A DNA stretch of 49,675 nt, from IMG/VR virus record IMGVR_UViG_3300021470_000001, positions 1 to 49,675 of that record. The stretch is one strand, 5' to 3'. The stretch comes from a virus. A program made the position numbers and the translations under genes. Numbering within the stretch: position 1 is the first letter of the stretch; every line of letters starts with the position of its first letter. The notes below the pieces were generated by a model. It ran no database searches. It had not been told where the DNA came from and was given only the letters and a program-made list of their open reading frames with translations. Of this stretch, positions 1 to 7,993 are shown piece after piece.

Positions 1-127
1 GAATGGCTAGAGGCAAACGCCTAGAGCCTATTGTGCGTGAGATGTACGAAGACCTGACAGGACTAAAGGTTGAGCCAGCCTGTGTTGAACACGAAAAGTT
101 TCCGTGGTTCATGGCCAGCCTAGATGG
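1..127. repeat. Terminal direct repeat, left copy (circular genome)
   Basis: Bases 1-127 are identical to bases 49549-49675. A 127-base exact overlap equals a common maximum assembly k-mer, so this is best read as the overlap of a circular contig and not a biological terminal repeat. The unique circle would be 49548 bp. The overlap lies inside one open reading frame that stays open across the junction. Confidence 0.95.
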
Positions 128-425
128 TATCACCAAGGATGGTCGATTGATTGTAGAGATTAAATGCCCTAACGACAGGGCACACTCAGAGGCACTCAGA
201 GGATGGATACCAAAATACTATTACCCCCAGGTGCAACATCAACTAGGGGTAACAGGTGCGAAAGTAGCACACTATGTATCCTATTCAGATGCCGATAAGT
301 TCAAATTACATGAAAGGCTAGCCTTGGTAGAGATGCGACCCAACGAAGGATATATCAAAGAACTCTTTTTAAAGGAGCTATCATTTGTCCAACAACTCGA
401 ACATCAGAAGGCTCGACCTACATGA
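1..425 (+). CDS. YqaJ-like viral recombinase/exonuclease, C-terminal part (gene crosses the contig ends)
   Basis: This is the 3' part of a 200-residue protein that starts at 49371 and continues through the circular junction; the ATG at position 3 is codon 61 of the full gene, not its start. YqaJ/lambda-exonuclease family enzymes degrade one strand of dsDNA ends to give ssDNA for a partner annealase. The active-site pattern is visible in this half: Asp101 in an ASLDG motif, then Glu112 and Lys114 in VEIKCPN (full-length numbering), the PD-(D/E)xK signature. The N-terminal GGSDAA motif is in the part at the other end. A RecT-like annealase lies 2 kb downstream, fitting an exonuclease-annealase pair. 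The last 41 bases overlap the next gene. Confidence 0.85.
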   Translation, partial: MARGKRLEPIVREMYEDLTGLKVEPACVEHEKFPWFMASLDGITKDGRLIVEIKCPNDRAHSEALRGWIPKYYYPQVQHQLGVTGAKVAHYVSYSDADKFKLHERLALVEMRPNEGYIKELFLKELSFVQQLEHQKARPT

Positions 426-819
426 TTTAGACCACCACTATGTGGAATTACTCAATGAATTTGCACCTGTTTTCACGACTATAGAAGAGATGAAAAGGTG
501 TTATTTGGACAGGAGCTTTGCTGGCTCCTGTCCTACTTTTTTGTACATCAGTGACTGTGGTAAACCATTAGGGAGTATTACAGTCCAATTAGTAGATAAA
601 ATGATTTATAGATTACCTTACGCATTCATAGATGATTTTATTGTAGCTGAGGCTTGGCGTTCAAAAGGTATCGGCAAGATGCTAATGAGGCACGCAATAA
701 ATTACTGCCACACAAAAGGATGTTTTAAAATTATTCTAGATTGCTCACCCACCCTGGAAAAGTACTACGCAGGTTTTGGCTTCTATGTCAATGGCACTAC
801 AATGCGTTTAGATTTGTAA
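385..819 (+). CDS. GNAT-family N-acetyltransferase
   Basis: The 144-residue protein has the GNAT fold pattern: a beta-strand reading DDFIVAEAWR followed by the acetyl-CoA pyrophosphate loop R-S-K-G-I-G (about residues 91-96) and helix, then a C-terminal YYAGFGF segment typical of the family. It probably transfers an acetyl group from acetyl-CoA to a small molecule or protein; the substrate cannot be told. I chose a TTG start at 385 because AAAGGAG lies at 371-377 with a good spacing and the next in-frame ATG would cut into the domain. It overlaps the exonuclease by 41 bases, so the two are likely co-transcribed. A second, divergent GNAT gene is at 9984. Confidence 0.75.
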   Translation: MSNNSNIRRLDLHDLDHHYVELLNEFAPVFTTIEEMKRCYLDRSFAGSCPTFLYISDCGKPLGSITVQLVDKMIYRLPYAFIDDFIVAEAWRSKGIGKMLMRHAINYCHTKGCFKIILDCSPTLEKYYAGFGFYVNGTTMRLDL

Positions 820-845
820 GAAAAACGCATACACTTTTCTGACAG

Positions 846-874
846 AATTACCCTTGGCACGGTAATTGCTTTTA
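846..874 (+). terminator. Probable terminator after the exonuclease-GNAT unit
   Basis: A perfect 7-bp stem (AATTACC at 846-852 with GGTAATT at 861-867) with an 8-base loop is followed by GCTTTTA. The T-run is short, so termination may be weak. It sits 27 bases after the GNAT stop, where a transcript end is expected. Confidence 0.5.
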
Positions 875-899
875 TACCTATATATATCTACTAGCTATA

Positions 900-929
900 G
901 TTAGTATTTCTCTGAAGAGAAATACTAAC
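900..929. other. Perfect 13-bp hairpin in the early control region
   Basis: GTTAGTATTTCTC (900-912) is the exact reverse complement of GAGAAATACTAAC (917-929), with a TGAA loop. There is no T-run on either side, so it is not a classical terminator; as DNA it is a good dyad for a repressor or initiator, as RNA a stable stem. AT-rich flanks carry further related CTAGCTATA/TAGCTATAG motifs (891-950). The whole 820-1124 gap holds a weak terminator, this dyad and a candidate promoter, but no gene I can support. Confidence 0.6.
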
Positions 930-1037
930 TTATACTTAGCTATAGCTATATTAAAAATAGTTTTTCGTTTAAAGGCATGTCTGCTAAGTACTTACAACAA
1001 CAATAAAAATACTTTGACAAAATGTTGGCAACTGGGG

Positions 1038-1065
1038 TTGCAGTCTGCTTTTTAGATTGTAGATT
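1038..1065 (+). promoter_or_regulatory. Candidate early promoter
   Basis: TTGCAG (1038-1043), a 16-bp spacer and TAGATT (1060-1065) lie about 60 bases before the first gene of the early operon. Support comes from a similar arrangement at 8983-9010 (TTGCCG, 16 bp, TAAGAT) ahead of another operon whose first gene has the same TTGAGGGAG leader motif. Confidence 0.4.
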
Positions 1066-1124
1066 AAGTTTATGTGAAGCACAGAGCGACACACGGAACA
1101 CTAAATCTTTGAGGGAGATTAGTC

Positions 1125-1484
1125 ATGACAGTAAAGTACTTTGTTTCTGATTATGTTGTAAAAGCTATGGACGACTTCGACAAGAAGACTCGTTACGATG
1201 CAACCGAATGGGATAGATTCTACTCTGTGATTTTAGGTCTTGCCAAGGCTAGTCATTTTAAAATCATTTCGACAAAGACTAGCTCCAACCTGCAAGTTGA
1301 TTTCAAGATTGAGATCAAAACCTATGATTGCAAAATGGTACAAGACTACACATTGTACCCACCCCTTATGGCTAATTGGTTTGAAGAAACTGTTCTATCG
1401 TTGGAATGGTGTGACCAAGAATGCAATCGCAAGATTGTTGAGTTGATTGCTAAAATTGAAGAAGAGGAGAATTCTAATGTTTAG
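1125..1484 (+). CDS. Hypothetical early protein, 119 aa
   Basis: I do not recognise this protein. It is soluble-looking, rich in charged and aromatic residues, with no membrane segment or signal peptide, and ends in an acidic tail (AKIEEEENSNV) that looks helical. The ATG at 1125 is preceded by a strong GAGGGAGA site inside the TTGAGGGAG leader motif (1109-1117) that is shared with the genes at 9065 and 10890. It is the first gene of the early plus-strand operon, so an early host-takeover or regulatory role is possible but not shown. Confidence 0.75.
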   Translation: MTVKYFVSDYVVKAMDDFDKKTRYDATEWDRFYSVILGLAKASHFKIISTKTSSNLQVDFKIEIKTYDCKMVQDYTLYPPLMANWFEETVLSLEWCDQECNRKIVELIAKIEEEENSNV

Positions 1485-1689
1485 TCCAGATGACCACAAT
1501 GATTACGACCTTGATCAAAACGATCACGGTGACGACCCTAGGGATTACCAACAGTCTGAGGACGACAGTGCGGAAGACGCACTGGAGTCCGAGTCTAGGT
1601 CTAAGCCTGACTACGATGATCCTACTGAGGAGAACGATTTACGGATGCAAAGTTACGATGACGACCACTACAACCTAATGGGAGAATAA
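1477..1689 (+). CDS. Very acidic small protein, 70 aa
   Basis: I do not recognise a family. Of 70 residues, 26 are Asp or Glu and only 4 are Lys or Arg, giving a strongly negative protein with a Ser/Asp-rich middle, probably disordered or a charge mimic. I chose the ATG at 1477 because AGAGGAGA lies at 1463-1470; an in-frame TTG at 1447 has no comparable site. It overlaps the preceding gene by 8 bases. Small early phage proteins of this charge include DNA mimics that block restriction or host DNA-binding proteins, but composition alone cannot show this. Confidence 0.65.
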   Translation: MFSPDDHNDYDLDQNDHGDDPRDYQQSEDDSAEDALESESRSKPDYDDPTEENDLRMQSYDDDHYNLMGE

Positions 1690-1690
1690 C

Positions 1691-1843
1691 ATGTCGAAGA
1701 TTAAAGAGACTATACCTGAGAGGGCTAACTTTCATGACGACAGTCCTGAATACGAGCCATCAGATTCTGAGTGTGTAAGAATTGAAACAACCTGGGAAAA
1801 GGTTGCTAAGGTGGTAAACACTATACCTGAGAAAGGGGAATAG
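1691..1843 (+). CDS. Small acidic hypothetical protein, 50 aa
   Basis: This short gene lies in an otherwise empty gap, starts one base after the previous stop, and has GGAG at 1681-1684 as a ribosome site. The product is acidic in its first half (HDDSPEYEPSDSE) and contains the tetrapeptide TIPE near both ends (residues 7-10 and 44-47), so it may be a degenerate internal repeat. No membrane segment. It ends one base before the next start codon, typical of a coupled operon gene. Function unknown. Confidence 0.6.
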   Translation: MSKIKETIPERANFHDDSPEYEPSDSECVRIETTWEKVAKVVNTIPEKGE

Positions 1844-1844
1844 A

Positions 1845-2150
1845 ATGGCTGATACTTTGTCTTCCTGTGAGTTCTATCCGTTGTACTCACAGGTGCATGT
1901 TTGGGGGATGAGTGGAGAGCACCCTGACAATGTTTTGCACGGACAGATTTGCTCACCTTTGATTCCGTACTACCACGGCGATAGTACTGCGATGGGATAC
2001 TTAGTAAAACTAGACGGCCCTCTGACAGTGACTCAAACAGATTCTACTGTGTCAGGCCAAATGCAGGTGGTGTTCGTGCACTACTCAAGCTGTGAGTATA
2101 TTTCTGCGGGTGATCCACCCACTTCTCCGGGGAGTCCTTTTGATGAGTAA
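1845..2150 (+). CDS. Hypothetical protein, 101 aa
   Basis: No family recognised. The protein is short, rich in Ser, Tyr, His and Pro, with four Cys (residues 8, 36, 83 and one nearby region is Cys-poor), and reads as a small beta-rich domain with no hydrophobic helix. The ATG is preceded by GAAAGGGG. The gene ends 8 bases inside the RecT-like gene, so the two are probably translated together, and it may assist the recombination or replication proteins that follow. Confidence 0.65.
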   Translation: MADTLSSCEFYPLYSQVHVWGMSGEHPDNVLHGQICSPLIPYYHGDSTAMGYLVKLDGPLTVTQTDSTVSGQMQVVFVHYSSCEYISAGDPPTSPGSPFDE

Positions 2151-2871
2151 TTTTAATGTTGTACCTGTTGACACATTTGCTAATGTGTCTGATATGGAAA
2201 GGTTTGCTGTAGCCGCCGTCAAATCGGGCATCTACAAAGATATCAAAGACGCTGCATCTGCGATGGTGCGAATACAAGTTGGCAGGGAACTAGGATTAGG
2301 AGCGGCAGCATCATTGAAAGCTATACAACTAATTCAGGGTACGCCAACATTCTCTGCAAACTTCATTGCAGCACTTATTAAAAAATCTAGACCACGGTAT
2401 AACTACCGGGTAAAAGTCCTGACACCACTAGAGTGCTCAGTTGACTTTCTTGAAGACAAGGAAGTAGTAGGTAATCACCAGTTTACTTGGGAGGATGCCA
2501 AGAAAGCAGGGTTGACCACAAAGGAAGTGTGGACTAAGTTCCCAAAGAGTATGTTGTTCGCACGGTGTATCACTGCTGGTGGTAGGGTTTACTGCCCTGA
2601 CCTTACAGCATTCCCGTACTACACTCATGAAGAGTTAGGAGGTGCTCACAGTGAAGACGACATACTTGAGGACGAGAAACAGGAGAAGACTTTTGTGCCA
2701 TCCTCAGAAGTTTCTTTGGAAGATCGTTACAAGCTTCTCACAAGCTGTGGTACACAGGGTATCACAGTTTCAAAGTTGTGCAAACACCTGGGTATCCAAT
2801 CGTTTGAAGCAATGAGTGAGTTGGAATTTAAGCGTGCAGTTCAGTTTGTTAATTCTTATAAGGGAGAGTAG
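2143..2871 (+). CDS. RecT-like ssDNA annealing protein
   Basis: This 242-residue protein resembles the RecT-type phage annealases that bind ssDNA and promote strand annealing during recombination-dependent replication. The recognisable stretch is AVAAVKSGIYKDIKDAASAMVRIQVGRELGLG..ASLKAIQLIQGTP, then SANFIAALIK and YNYRV (about residues 20-90), followed by FTWEDAKKAGL and KFPKSMLFAR..AGGRVYCPDL with a TPEEL-like end (YTHEELGG), all in the family's usual order. The ATG at 2143 has GGGGAG at 2129-2134; an earlier in-frame GTG at 2092 lies deep in the previous gene and lacks a site. Its likely partner is the YqaJ-like exonuclease across the contig junction. Confidence 0.75.
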   Translation: MSNFNVVPVDTFANVSDMERFAVAAVKSGIYKDIKDAASAMVRIQVGRELGLGAAASLKAIQLIQGTPTFSANFIAALIKKSRPRYNYRVKVLTPLECSVDFLEDKEVVGNHQFTWEDAKKAGLTTKEVWTKFPKSMLFARCITAGGRVYCPDLTAFPYYTHEELGGAHSEDDILEDEKQEKTFVPSSEVSLEDRYKLLTSCGTQGITVSKLCKHLGIQSFEAMSELEFKRAVQFVNSYKGE

Positions 2872-2873
2872 TT

Positions 2874-3467
2874 ATGTCCGAGATGTTGCCTGTTGGAAAT
2901 TATAATGCCCAGATCGAAGGGCATGACCTTACCGCACTTGGCGATAAGGGCACACCGTGTGTTGTCTTTGATGTAGTCCTCCGTGATGGTAAGGACTCAG
3001 GTAAACAACATGTTGAGTGCGAAGGTGTTCGTAAAAAGATTCTGATGTGGTTGACTGACAAGGCCTTGCCTTACACAGTTAAAAACATACGCTCACTTGG
3101 GTACACCCAGGACGATATCAAAGGACTTGGTATGGAGCACGAAGAGTCGTCAGGCTTGCTAGGTGTTCAGGTTCGTATCTCTTGTAAGCACGCAGAGGAT
3201 CAGAATGGTGTTGTTAGGGAGCGGCTGGGTATGTTCCCATCCACTAACAATGCGAAGCCTTTAGCTGCGGAAACCATGTCTATATTTGCAAAGCTGTTCA
3301 GGGATGAACAACGCAAACTAACTCAGGAGGAATCTAAAGATGTTCAAGAAGATGATTCAGACGAAGCGTTGGCTCCTACTCCGCCTAAGAAAAATACGGC
3401 GGTCAATCCCACGAAGCAAACTGCTAAAGTAGCTAGGGGAAAAAGTGGATATCAAACGCCTTTCTAA
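2874..3467 (+). CDS. Putative ssDNA-binding protein (DUF669-like)
   Basis: The 197-residue protein starts LPVGNYNAQIEG.D followed by a beta-rich half (VVFDVVL, KKILMWLTDKA, GVQVRISCKHAED), like the DUF669 group of phage single-strand DNA-binding proteins found beside RecT and nucleases. The C-terminal 60 residues are low complexity: first acidic (EESKDVQEDDSDEAL), then Lys/Pro-rich, and the chain ends in a hydrophobic GYQTPF, reminiscent of a partner-binding SSB tail though the tip is not acidic. It sits between the annealase and the primase-helicase, where an SSB would act. The family call is from pattern only. Confidence 0.5.
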   Translation: MSEMLPVGNYNAQIEGHDLTALGDKGTPCVVFDVVLRDGKDSGKQHVECEGVRKKILMWLTDKALPYTVKNIRSLGYTQDDIKGLGMEHEESSGLLGVQVRISCKHAEDQNGVVRERLGMFPSTNNAKPLAAETMSIFAKLFRDEQRKLTQEESKDVQEDDSDEALAPTPPKKNTAVNPTKQTAKVARGKSGYQTPF

Positions 3468-3891
3468 GTTAGTAACCTATATGGAGGGAGATCGCTCTGA
3501 CGGGCGATCTCTAAAAAAGAACATGGCTAAAAGCGGATCAGATAGAGTAGAAGCATTTGGGATCTTTTCGTATGCGTTCACCCACTGGGGTAACCGTATA
3601 AGGAAGGTGCAAGTGGACAGCCTAGATGCTTTTGACCTGCTAATGGCACAGTTCGTTAAAGATGGAAAACAGATAGATAAAACATCTGATTTGTTTTTAG
3701 TTAATGCGGCGGCGTACTGGGCAGCAATCGCAGATGTTGCCCACACACTGTCTTTAACAGCAGAGCACTTGTCTAGAGAATGTAACAAAATTTCAGGTTA
3801 TCAAATTGACATGGGGGATATAGAGGATGTCTTTAATCAACAAAGGAAATGGAACGATAAACACCTTGGAGAAGGTTCTAAACCTACTTGA
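3445..3891 (+). CDS. Hypothetical replication-block protein, 148 aa
   Basis: No family recognised. Mostly helical, Ala-rich in the middle (LVNAAAYWAAIADVAHTLSL) but not a convincing membrane segment because it is interrupted by charged residues. I chose the GTG at 3445, preceded by AGGGGA four bases upstream; an ATG at 3481 with GAGGG-like context downstream of it is an alternative. It overlaps its upstream neighbour by 23 bases and the primase-helicase by 65 bases, so its expression is tied to the replication genes. Confidence 0.6.
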   Translation: MDIKRLSKLVTYMEGDRSDGRSLKKNMAKSGSDRVEAFGIFSYAFTHWGNRIRKVQVDSLDAFDLLMAQFVKDGKQIDKTSDLFLVNAAAYWAAIADVAHTLSLTAEHLSRECNKISGYQIDMGDIEDVFNQQRKWNDKHLGEGSKPT

Positions 3892-5545
3892 GGGAGTGAC
3901 CACCAGCGGTGGTGAATATAAATCGTTGTGCCCCTCTCATGACGACTCTTCACCATCGTTGAGTATTAGAGAGCGTGACGGACAAATACTTCTACACTGT
4001 CACGCTGGCTGTAAGCCAAAAGATATATTGGATGTCTTAAATCTAGAATGGAAAGACTTATTCACAGACCCAGACCTCGATCTGTGGCACGAAGTGTATA
4101 AGGAAATGATTCAGTTGTGCGAACTGTCGTCTAGTGATAGTACCTTGCTTGTTGCAAGAGGACTAAGTGAGGAATGGGTTACTTTAGGCGGGTACCGTTC
4201 CTTATCATGTCCTGCCACTAGACGCAGTGTATTAAAGTTGTTTGAATTGTATGGAGACTCCCTGTTGAGTGTTCCAGGGTTCACACGCAAAGGTGATCAG
4301 CCCATACGAATAAAAGCAACTAAGGGAATATTACTACCTGTGACAGATACCCACATGAGAATCCGTGGGTTCCAGATAGCCACAGGTGGTACTCCCAAGT
4401 ACATTTGGTTCTCAGGTGACGCACAAGCCAAGACTACCTGCCATGTGCCTTGGAGTGCACAAGACCGTGAGAGAGTTAGAATCACGGAAGGTGTCCTGAA
4501 GGCTGACATAGCTTGTTGCGTTGATGAAACGACACTTACTATAGGTGTGCCTGGAACATCTAATTGGGCAACAGCACTACCTGTTCTTAGGTCAAGGCAA
4601 TGCAAGGAAGTGTACATCGCCTTTGACATGGATTGGCAAACTAATGACGCTGTGAAGACTCAGATGATGGAGCTATTCTTTGCCTGCAAGTCTGAAGGGA
4701 TCACCACATTCATAGAAATGTGGGATTCAGCACAGAAGGGCGTTGATGATGCCCTTCTTGCTGGATCGGCTATAACGATACATGCTAGCTTGCCCGGCAA
4801 CACAATTGTTGAAGGTGTTAGGCCTGCTAGCTCTTATAAGACGGTGGCTGTGGATTGGCTGTGGAAGGGTTGGATACCTAAGGGCATGTTATGTGTTCTC
4901 GAAGGTGACCCCGGCCTAGGCAAGAGCACCTTGTGTGCGGACATTGCAATGCGTATTACAACCTGCACGCCGTTTCCCGGAGAGATAGACAAGCCTGTGT
5001 GTGGCTCTGTGTTGTTTCTATCGGCTGAGGATGACCCAGGGCGTATTACAGTGCCTAGGATGCGTGCTGCGGGCGCGAATCTAGACAAGGTCTTCTTCTG
5101 GGATTACCACCCAACATTCCCTGAAAAATTGGCACAATTAGAGGCCATCATTGAACAGATGGGAATAGTCTTGGTAATACTAGATCCGTTCCTAGCCTTC
5201 CTAGACTCTGACATAGACTCTTACAAGGATCAGAACATCAGGCAGGTTCTAACGCCTATCAGCAAGATGGCAGAACGCACAGGGTGTAGTGTTCTTCTGA
5301 TACGCCACCTGAACAAGTCACAGGGTCAGGTAAACAAGATGTACAAGGGCACAGGCAGCATTGCAGTTATAGCTGCTGCTAGAGTTTGCTTGTACATGAT
5401 TCAGGATGAAGACAGCAATGATAAAATTCTAGGTCAGGTTAAAAACAACCTAGCACCTACACAAGCTTCTTGGGCTTTTGAGTTTGAAGAAGGTGAGAAC
5501 TGGCACGACACCCGCCTACATTGGAAAGGACGATCAGAACTATGA
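3827..5545 (+). CDS. DNA primase-helicase (zinc-binding, TOPRIM-like, RecA-like AAA ATPase)
   Basis: A 572-residue bifunctional replication protein. The N-terminus has a CHC2-type zinc site (Cys35, His38, Cys58, Cys62 in CPSH and CHAGC). A TOPRIM-like centre follows, with Glu221 in TEGVLKAD and Asp267/Asp269 in AFDMD, expected to bind metal for primer synthesis. The C-terminal third is a RepA/DnaB-related ATPase: Walker A GDPGLGKS with Lys366 and Walker B VILDP with Asp453, then LIRHLNKS and GTGSIA typical of AAA_25 proteins. It should unwind DNA and lay primers at the fork with the polymerase encoded two genes on. ATG at 3827 has GAGG close upstream. Its stop overlaps the next start (ATGA). 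Confidence 0.85.
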   Translation: MSLINKGNGTINTLEKVLNLLEGVTTSGGEYKSLCPSHDDSSPSLSIRERDGQILLHCHAGCKPKDILDVLNLEWKDLFTDPDLDLWHEVYKEMIQLCELSSSDSTLLVARGLSEEWVTLGGYRSLSCPATRRSVLKLFELYGDSLLSVPGFTRKGDQPIRIKATKGILLPVTDTHMRIRGFQIATGGTPKYIWFSGDAQAKTTCHVPWSAQDRERVRITEGVLKADIACCVDETTLTIGVPGTSNWATALPVLRSRQCKEVYIAFDMDWQTNDAVKTQMMELFFACKSEGITTFIEMWDSAQKGVDDALLAGSAITIHASLPGNTIVEGVRPASSYKTVAVDWLWKGWIPKGMLCVLEGDPGLGKSTLCADIAMRITTCTPFPGEIDKPVCGSVLFLSAEDDPGRITVPRMRAAGANLDKVFFWDYHPTFPEKLAQLEAIIEQMGIVLVILDPFLAFLDSDIDSYKDQNIRQVLTPISKMAERTGCSVLLIRHLNKSQGQVNKMYKGTGSIAVIAAARVCLYMIQDEDSNDKILGQVKNNLAPTQASWAFEFEEGENWHDTRLHWKGRSEL

Positions 5546-5916
5546 GCGGGAAATTTTCTAGGGATAAGGGAATGCGTAGAGAGCGTGAGTTTGTGCACCG
5601 CTACATGAAGTTGCACGGTGTGTTTTGTCATCGAGTACCACTAAGTGGTGCTGATGCAAATTACAAAGGTGACTTGAAGATTCAGTCAGGGATGCACGAA
5701 TGGACCGGGGAGGTTAAGTGCAGGTCTACCGGATTCAAACAGCTATATGACTGGCTAGGAAAGAATGATATTCTACATGTGCAAGCTGACAACAAGGAAC
5801 CGCTGGTCGTACTACCTTGGTGGTTGTGGGCGTGCATTGTAGAGAAATTAGCAACAGAGGAGTTTATAGATGGGTATACTATTAAAGACAAATATGTGGA
5901 AAGGCCAGCACCTTAA
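5542..5916 (+). CDS. Holliday junction resolvase-like PD-(D/E)xK nuclease
   Basis: A 124-residue protein with the archaeal-Hjc type layout: an N-terminal basic helix with Glu14/Glu16 (RREREFV), a VPLSGAD strand-turn, KGDLKI with Asp44, and EVKCR with Glu57 and Lys59, the catalytic D-ExK set. It would cut branched DNA formed by recombination or before packaging. The ATG at 5542 overlaps the helicase stop by four bases and AAAGGA lies at 5525-5530; a TTG seven codons earlier is less likely. The end overlaps the polymerase gene by 47 bases. Confidence 0.7.
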   Translation: MSGKFSRDKGMRREREFVHRYMKLHGVFCHRVPLSGADANYKGDLKIQSGMHEWTGEVKCRSTGFKQLYDWLGKNDILHVQADNKEPLVVLPWWLWACIVEKLATEEFIDGYTIKDKYVERPAP

Positions 5917-7993
5917 GTGTGATGGTGCTTTCGGTTTTGACACAGAGACTACAATGATTGAGCCTGGGATGATACCAGAATTAATCGTGCTCACATTTAG
6001 TGACAACAAGCGTAGCTACATTGTGTCACCAGACATGGTTGGTGCTTGGGTTGAAATGATCTACCTGAGCGGGTGCAATATAGTAGCACACAATGTTGCG
6101 TTTGATTACCATGTTGTGTTCGCAGCACTGAAGTATGTTGAAGAGATTCGTATGTGGAAGGCTATGGTCGAACAGAATAAAGTCTGGGATACAATGATTC
6201 TAGATTTCTTAGTCAGGTTAGCTAATGGTGAGGAGGACGGTCCACTAAGGCCTAAAAGCCTTAGTGACCTGTCCGAGCACTACTTGTCAGTTAAGCTGGA
6301 CAAATCTTTACAGACAGAGTGGACTAAGTTTCTAGGACAACCAATGGAGGATATACCTGATGAATACCTTGCTTATGCTCTTAAGGATAGTGCTGTTACT
6401 AGGGAGTTATTCAACGAACTTCACCCTGTTGCTGTGCACATATCCAACCACAACAATTGTCTAATAGATATGCACGGACCACTAACACACCACACACAAG
6501 TTAAGGGTTCTATCGCACTCACAGACTGTAGCAGGGTTGGTATCAAGGTTGATACTGAAGCACAGCAGAACATAGGCATGGAAATAAAACTACAGATAAA
6601 TGATATCGTACAATGGTTAGATAAGAATTATCCAGCGTTGTTCAAGAGAGACAAGCGTAAGAAATTCTTAGGCAAGCTTATGTACAACTACACAACAGGA
6701 GTTCCTTCCGTAGATAGCAAAGCACTTCGTGTGTACCTGTTGAACATTGCAGCGGAGCTAAAGCTTAGAGACAAGAGCATACCTAAGACGGACAAGAGTG
6801 GTGAGATAACCACTAGTGCGGACTACTGGTCAGAGCACAAGCATGTGTTCATCCAGCAGTGGCAAGACATGACTACAAAGGCAAAGCTATTAAACTTTGT
6901 TGAGCAGATAAAGACAGAGCGTGTGAACCCTAGGTACCAAGCACTTGTCCGCACAGGAAGGACAAGTTGTAGCAAACCTAACCTTCAGCAAATGCCAAAG
7001 GCACAGTGGTTCAGGAAGCTATTCGTACCTAGCAAGGGCACTAAGTTTATCATAGCTGACTATAATGCTGTGGAGCTTAGGTGTTTGGGCGCGATATGCA
7101 AGAGCAGGTTTGGATTCTCACAGCTAGCACGCACATTCTATGAGGGTATTGATCCGCACGCATACACAGCGTCCAGCCTATCAAATATACCCTTTGCAGA
7201 GTTCATGAGTCTTAAGAAATCAGACCCAGAAAAGTTTAAGAAGTTTAGACAATCAGCTAAGGCTGTAAACTTTGGTGTGCCCGGTGGTCTTGGTGCCAAG
7301 TCACTAATGGAATACGCATCAGCATCATACGGTGTGTCTATGACCCTGGATGAGGCCAAGGAGTGGAAGAACAAACTAGTGACAGAGGTGTACCCAGAGT
7401 TGTCTAGGTATTTGTTTCAGGATGTGCTTGGTGCACTGTGCTTCAACCTACAGTGTGGTGCTGATGAGGTGTGTGATGCGTTCAACCTGAGATCCGCTGG
7501 CGTGTACGCATTCAGCCCAATACAAGATGTAGTGTCAGGCAACATGCGTAGTAGGAAGGGCACAGGTTACACAGGTGCTTTCAGGCGGCATGTGTGGAAC
7601 GCACTATCTAAGATAAACAAGGATAGCTCGCTAGAGATGCCACTGAGATCCCAGCGAGGTAGCCCTAGTCTAAGACGCAGAATATTCGGCAACACTGTGG
7701 TTACACTCACAGGGCGTGTGCGTGGTGCTGCTGAATACACAGAGTCGTGCAACACACAATTCCAGGGGTTGGCTTCAGATGGTGCCAAGCTTGCATTGTA
7801 CGCCGTGTCACAGTTGTACCCTGTGGTTGCCTTTGTGCACGATGAATTAGTTGTAGAGGTGCCTGACGATGCACCTGAGACACACGGTAAGGTGATAGAA
7901 TCTTTAATGAATACTAGCATGGACAAAGTGCTTAATGGTTTTGTAAGATCAGAAGTTGAGTGGGTTGTTTCTGACACATGGAGTAAGACATGA
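5870..7993 (+). CDS. Family A DNA polymerase with 3'-5' exonuclease
   Basis: At 707 residues it has the size and layout of T7-type polymerases. Exonuclease motifs: DTET (Asp24, Glu26), AHNVAFD (Asp79) and YALKD (Asp173). Polymerase motif A is ADYNAVELR (Asp397), motif B is RQSAKAVNFG (Arg460, Lys464), motif C is HDE (657-659). All catalytic residues expected for both activities are present. There is no 5'-3' exonuclease domain. AGAGGAG at 5856-5862 supports the ATG at 5870. It is the replicative enzyme paired with the primase-helicase upstream; its stop overlaps the next start (ATGA). Confidence 0.92.
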   Translation: MGILLKTNMWKGQHLKCDGAFGFDTETTMIEPGMIPELIVLTFSDNKRSYIVSPDMVGAWVEMIYLSGCNIVAHNVAFDYHVVFAALKYVEEIRMWKAMVEQNKVWDTMILDFLVRLANGEEDGPLRPKSLSDLSEHYLSVKLDKSLQTEWTKFLGQPMEDIPDEYLAYALKDSAVTRELFNELHPVAVHISNHNNCLIDMHGPLTHHTQVKGSIALTDCSRVGIKVDTEAQQNIGMEIKLQINDIVQWLDKNYPALFKRDKRKKFLGKLMYNYTTGVPSVDSKALRVYLLNIAAELKLRDKSIPKTDKSGEITTSADYWSEHKHVFIQQWQDMTTKAKLLNFVEQIKTERVNPRYQALVRTGRTSCSKPNLQQMPKAQWFRKLFVPSKGTKFIIADYNAVELRCLGAICKSRFGFSQLARTFYEGIDPHAYTASSLSNIPFAEFMSLKKSDPEKFKKFRQSAKAVNFGVPGGLGAKSLMEYASASYGVSMTLDEAKEWKNKLVTEVYPELSRYLFQDVLGALCFNLQCGADEVCDAFNLRSAGVYAFSPIQDVVSGNMRSRKGTGYTGAFRRHVWNALSKINKDSSLEMPLRSQRGSPSLRRRIFGNTVVTLTGRVRGAAEYTESCNTQFQGLASDGAKLALYAVSQLYPVVAFVHDELVVEVPDDAPETHGKVIESLMNTSMDKVLNGFVRSEVEWVVSDTWSKT

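Noticed and set aside
1240-1446. Alternative frame of 68 codons inside the 119-aa gene
   Set aside because: Lies fully within a gene that has a strong leader and ribosome site; no support of its own.
2092-2142. Longer GTG start for the RecT-like gene
   Set aside because: It lies inside the previous gene without a ribosome site, while ATG 2143 has GGGGAG at good spacing.
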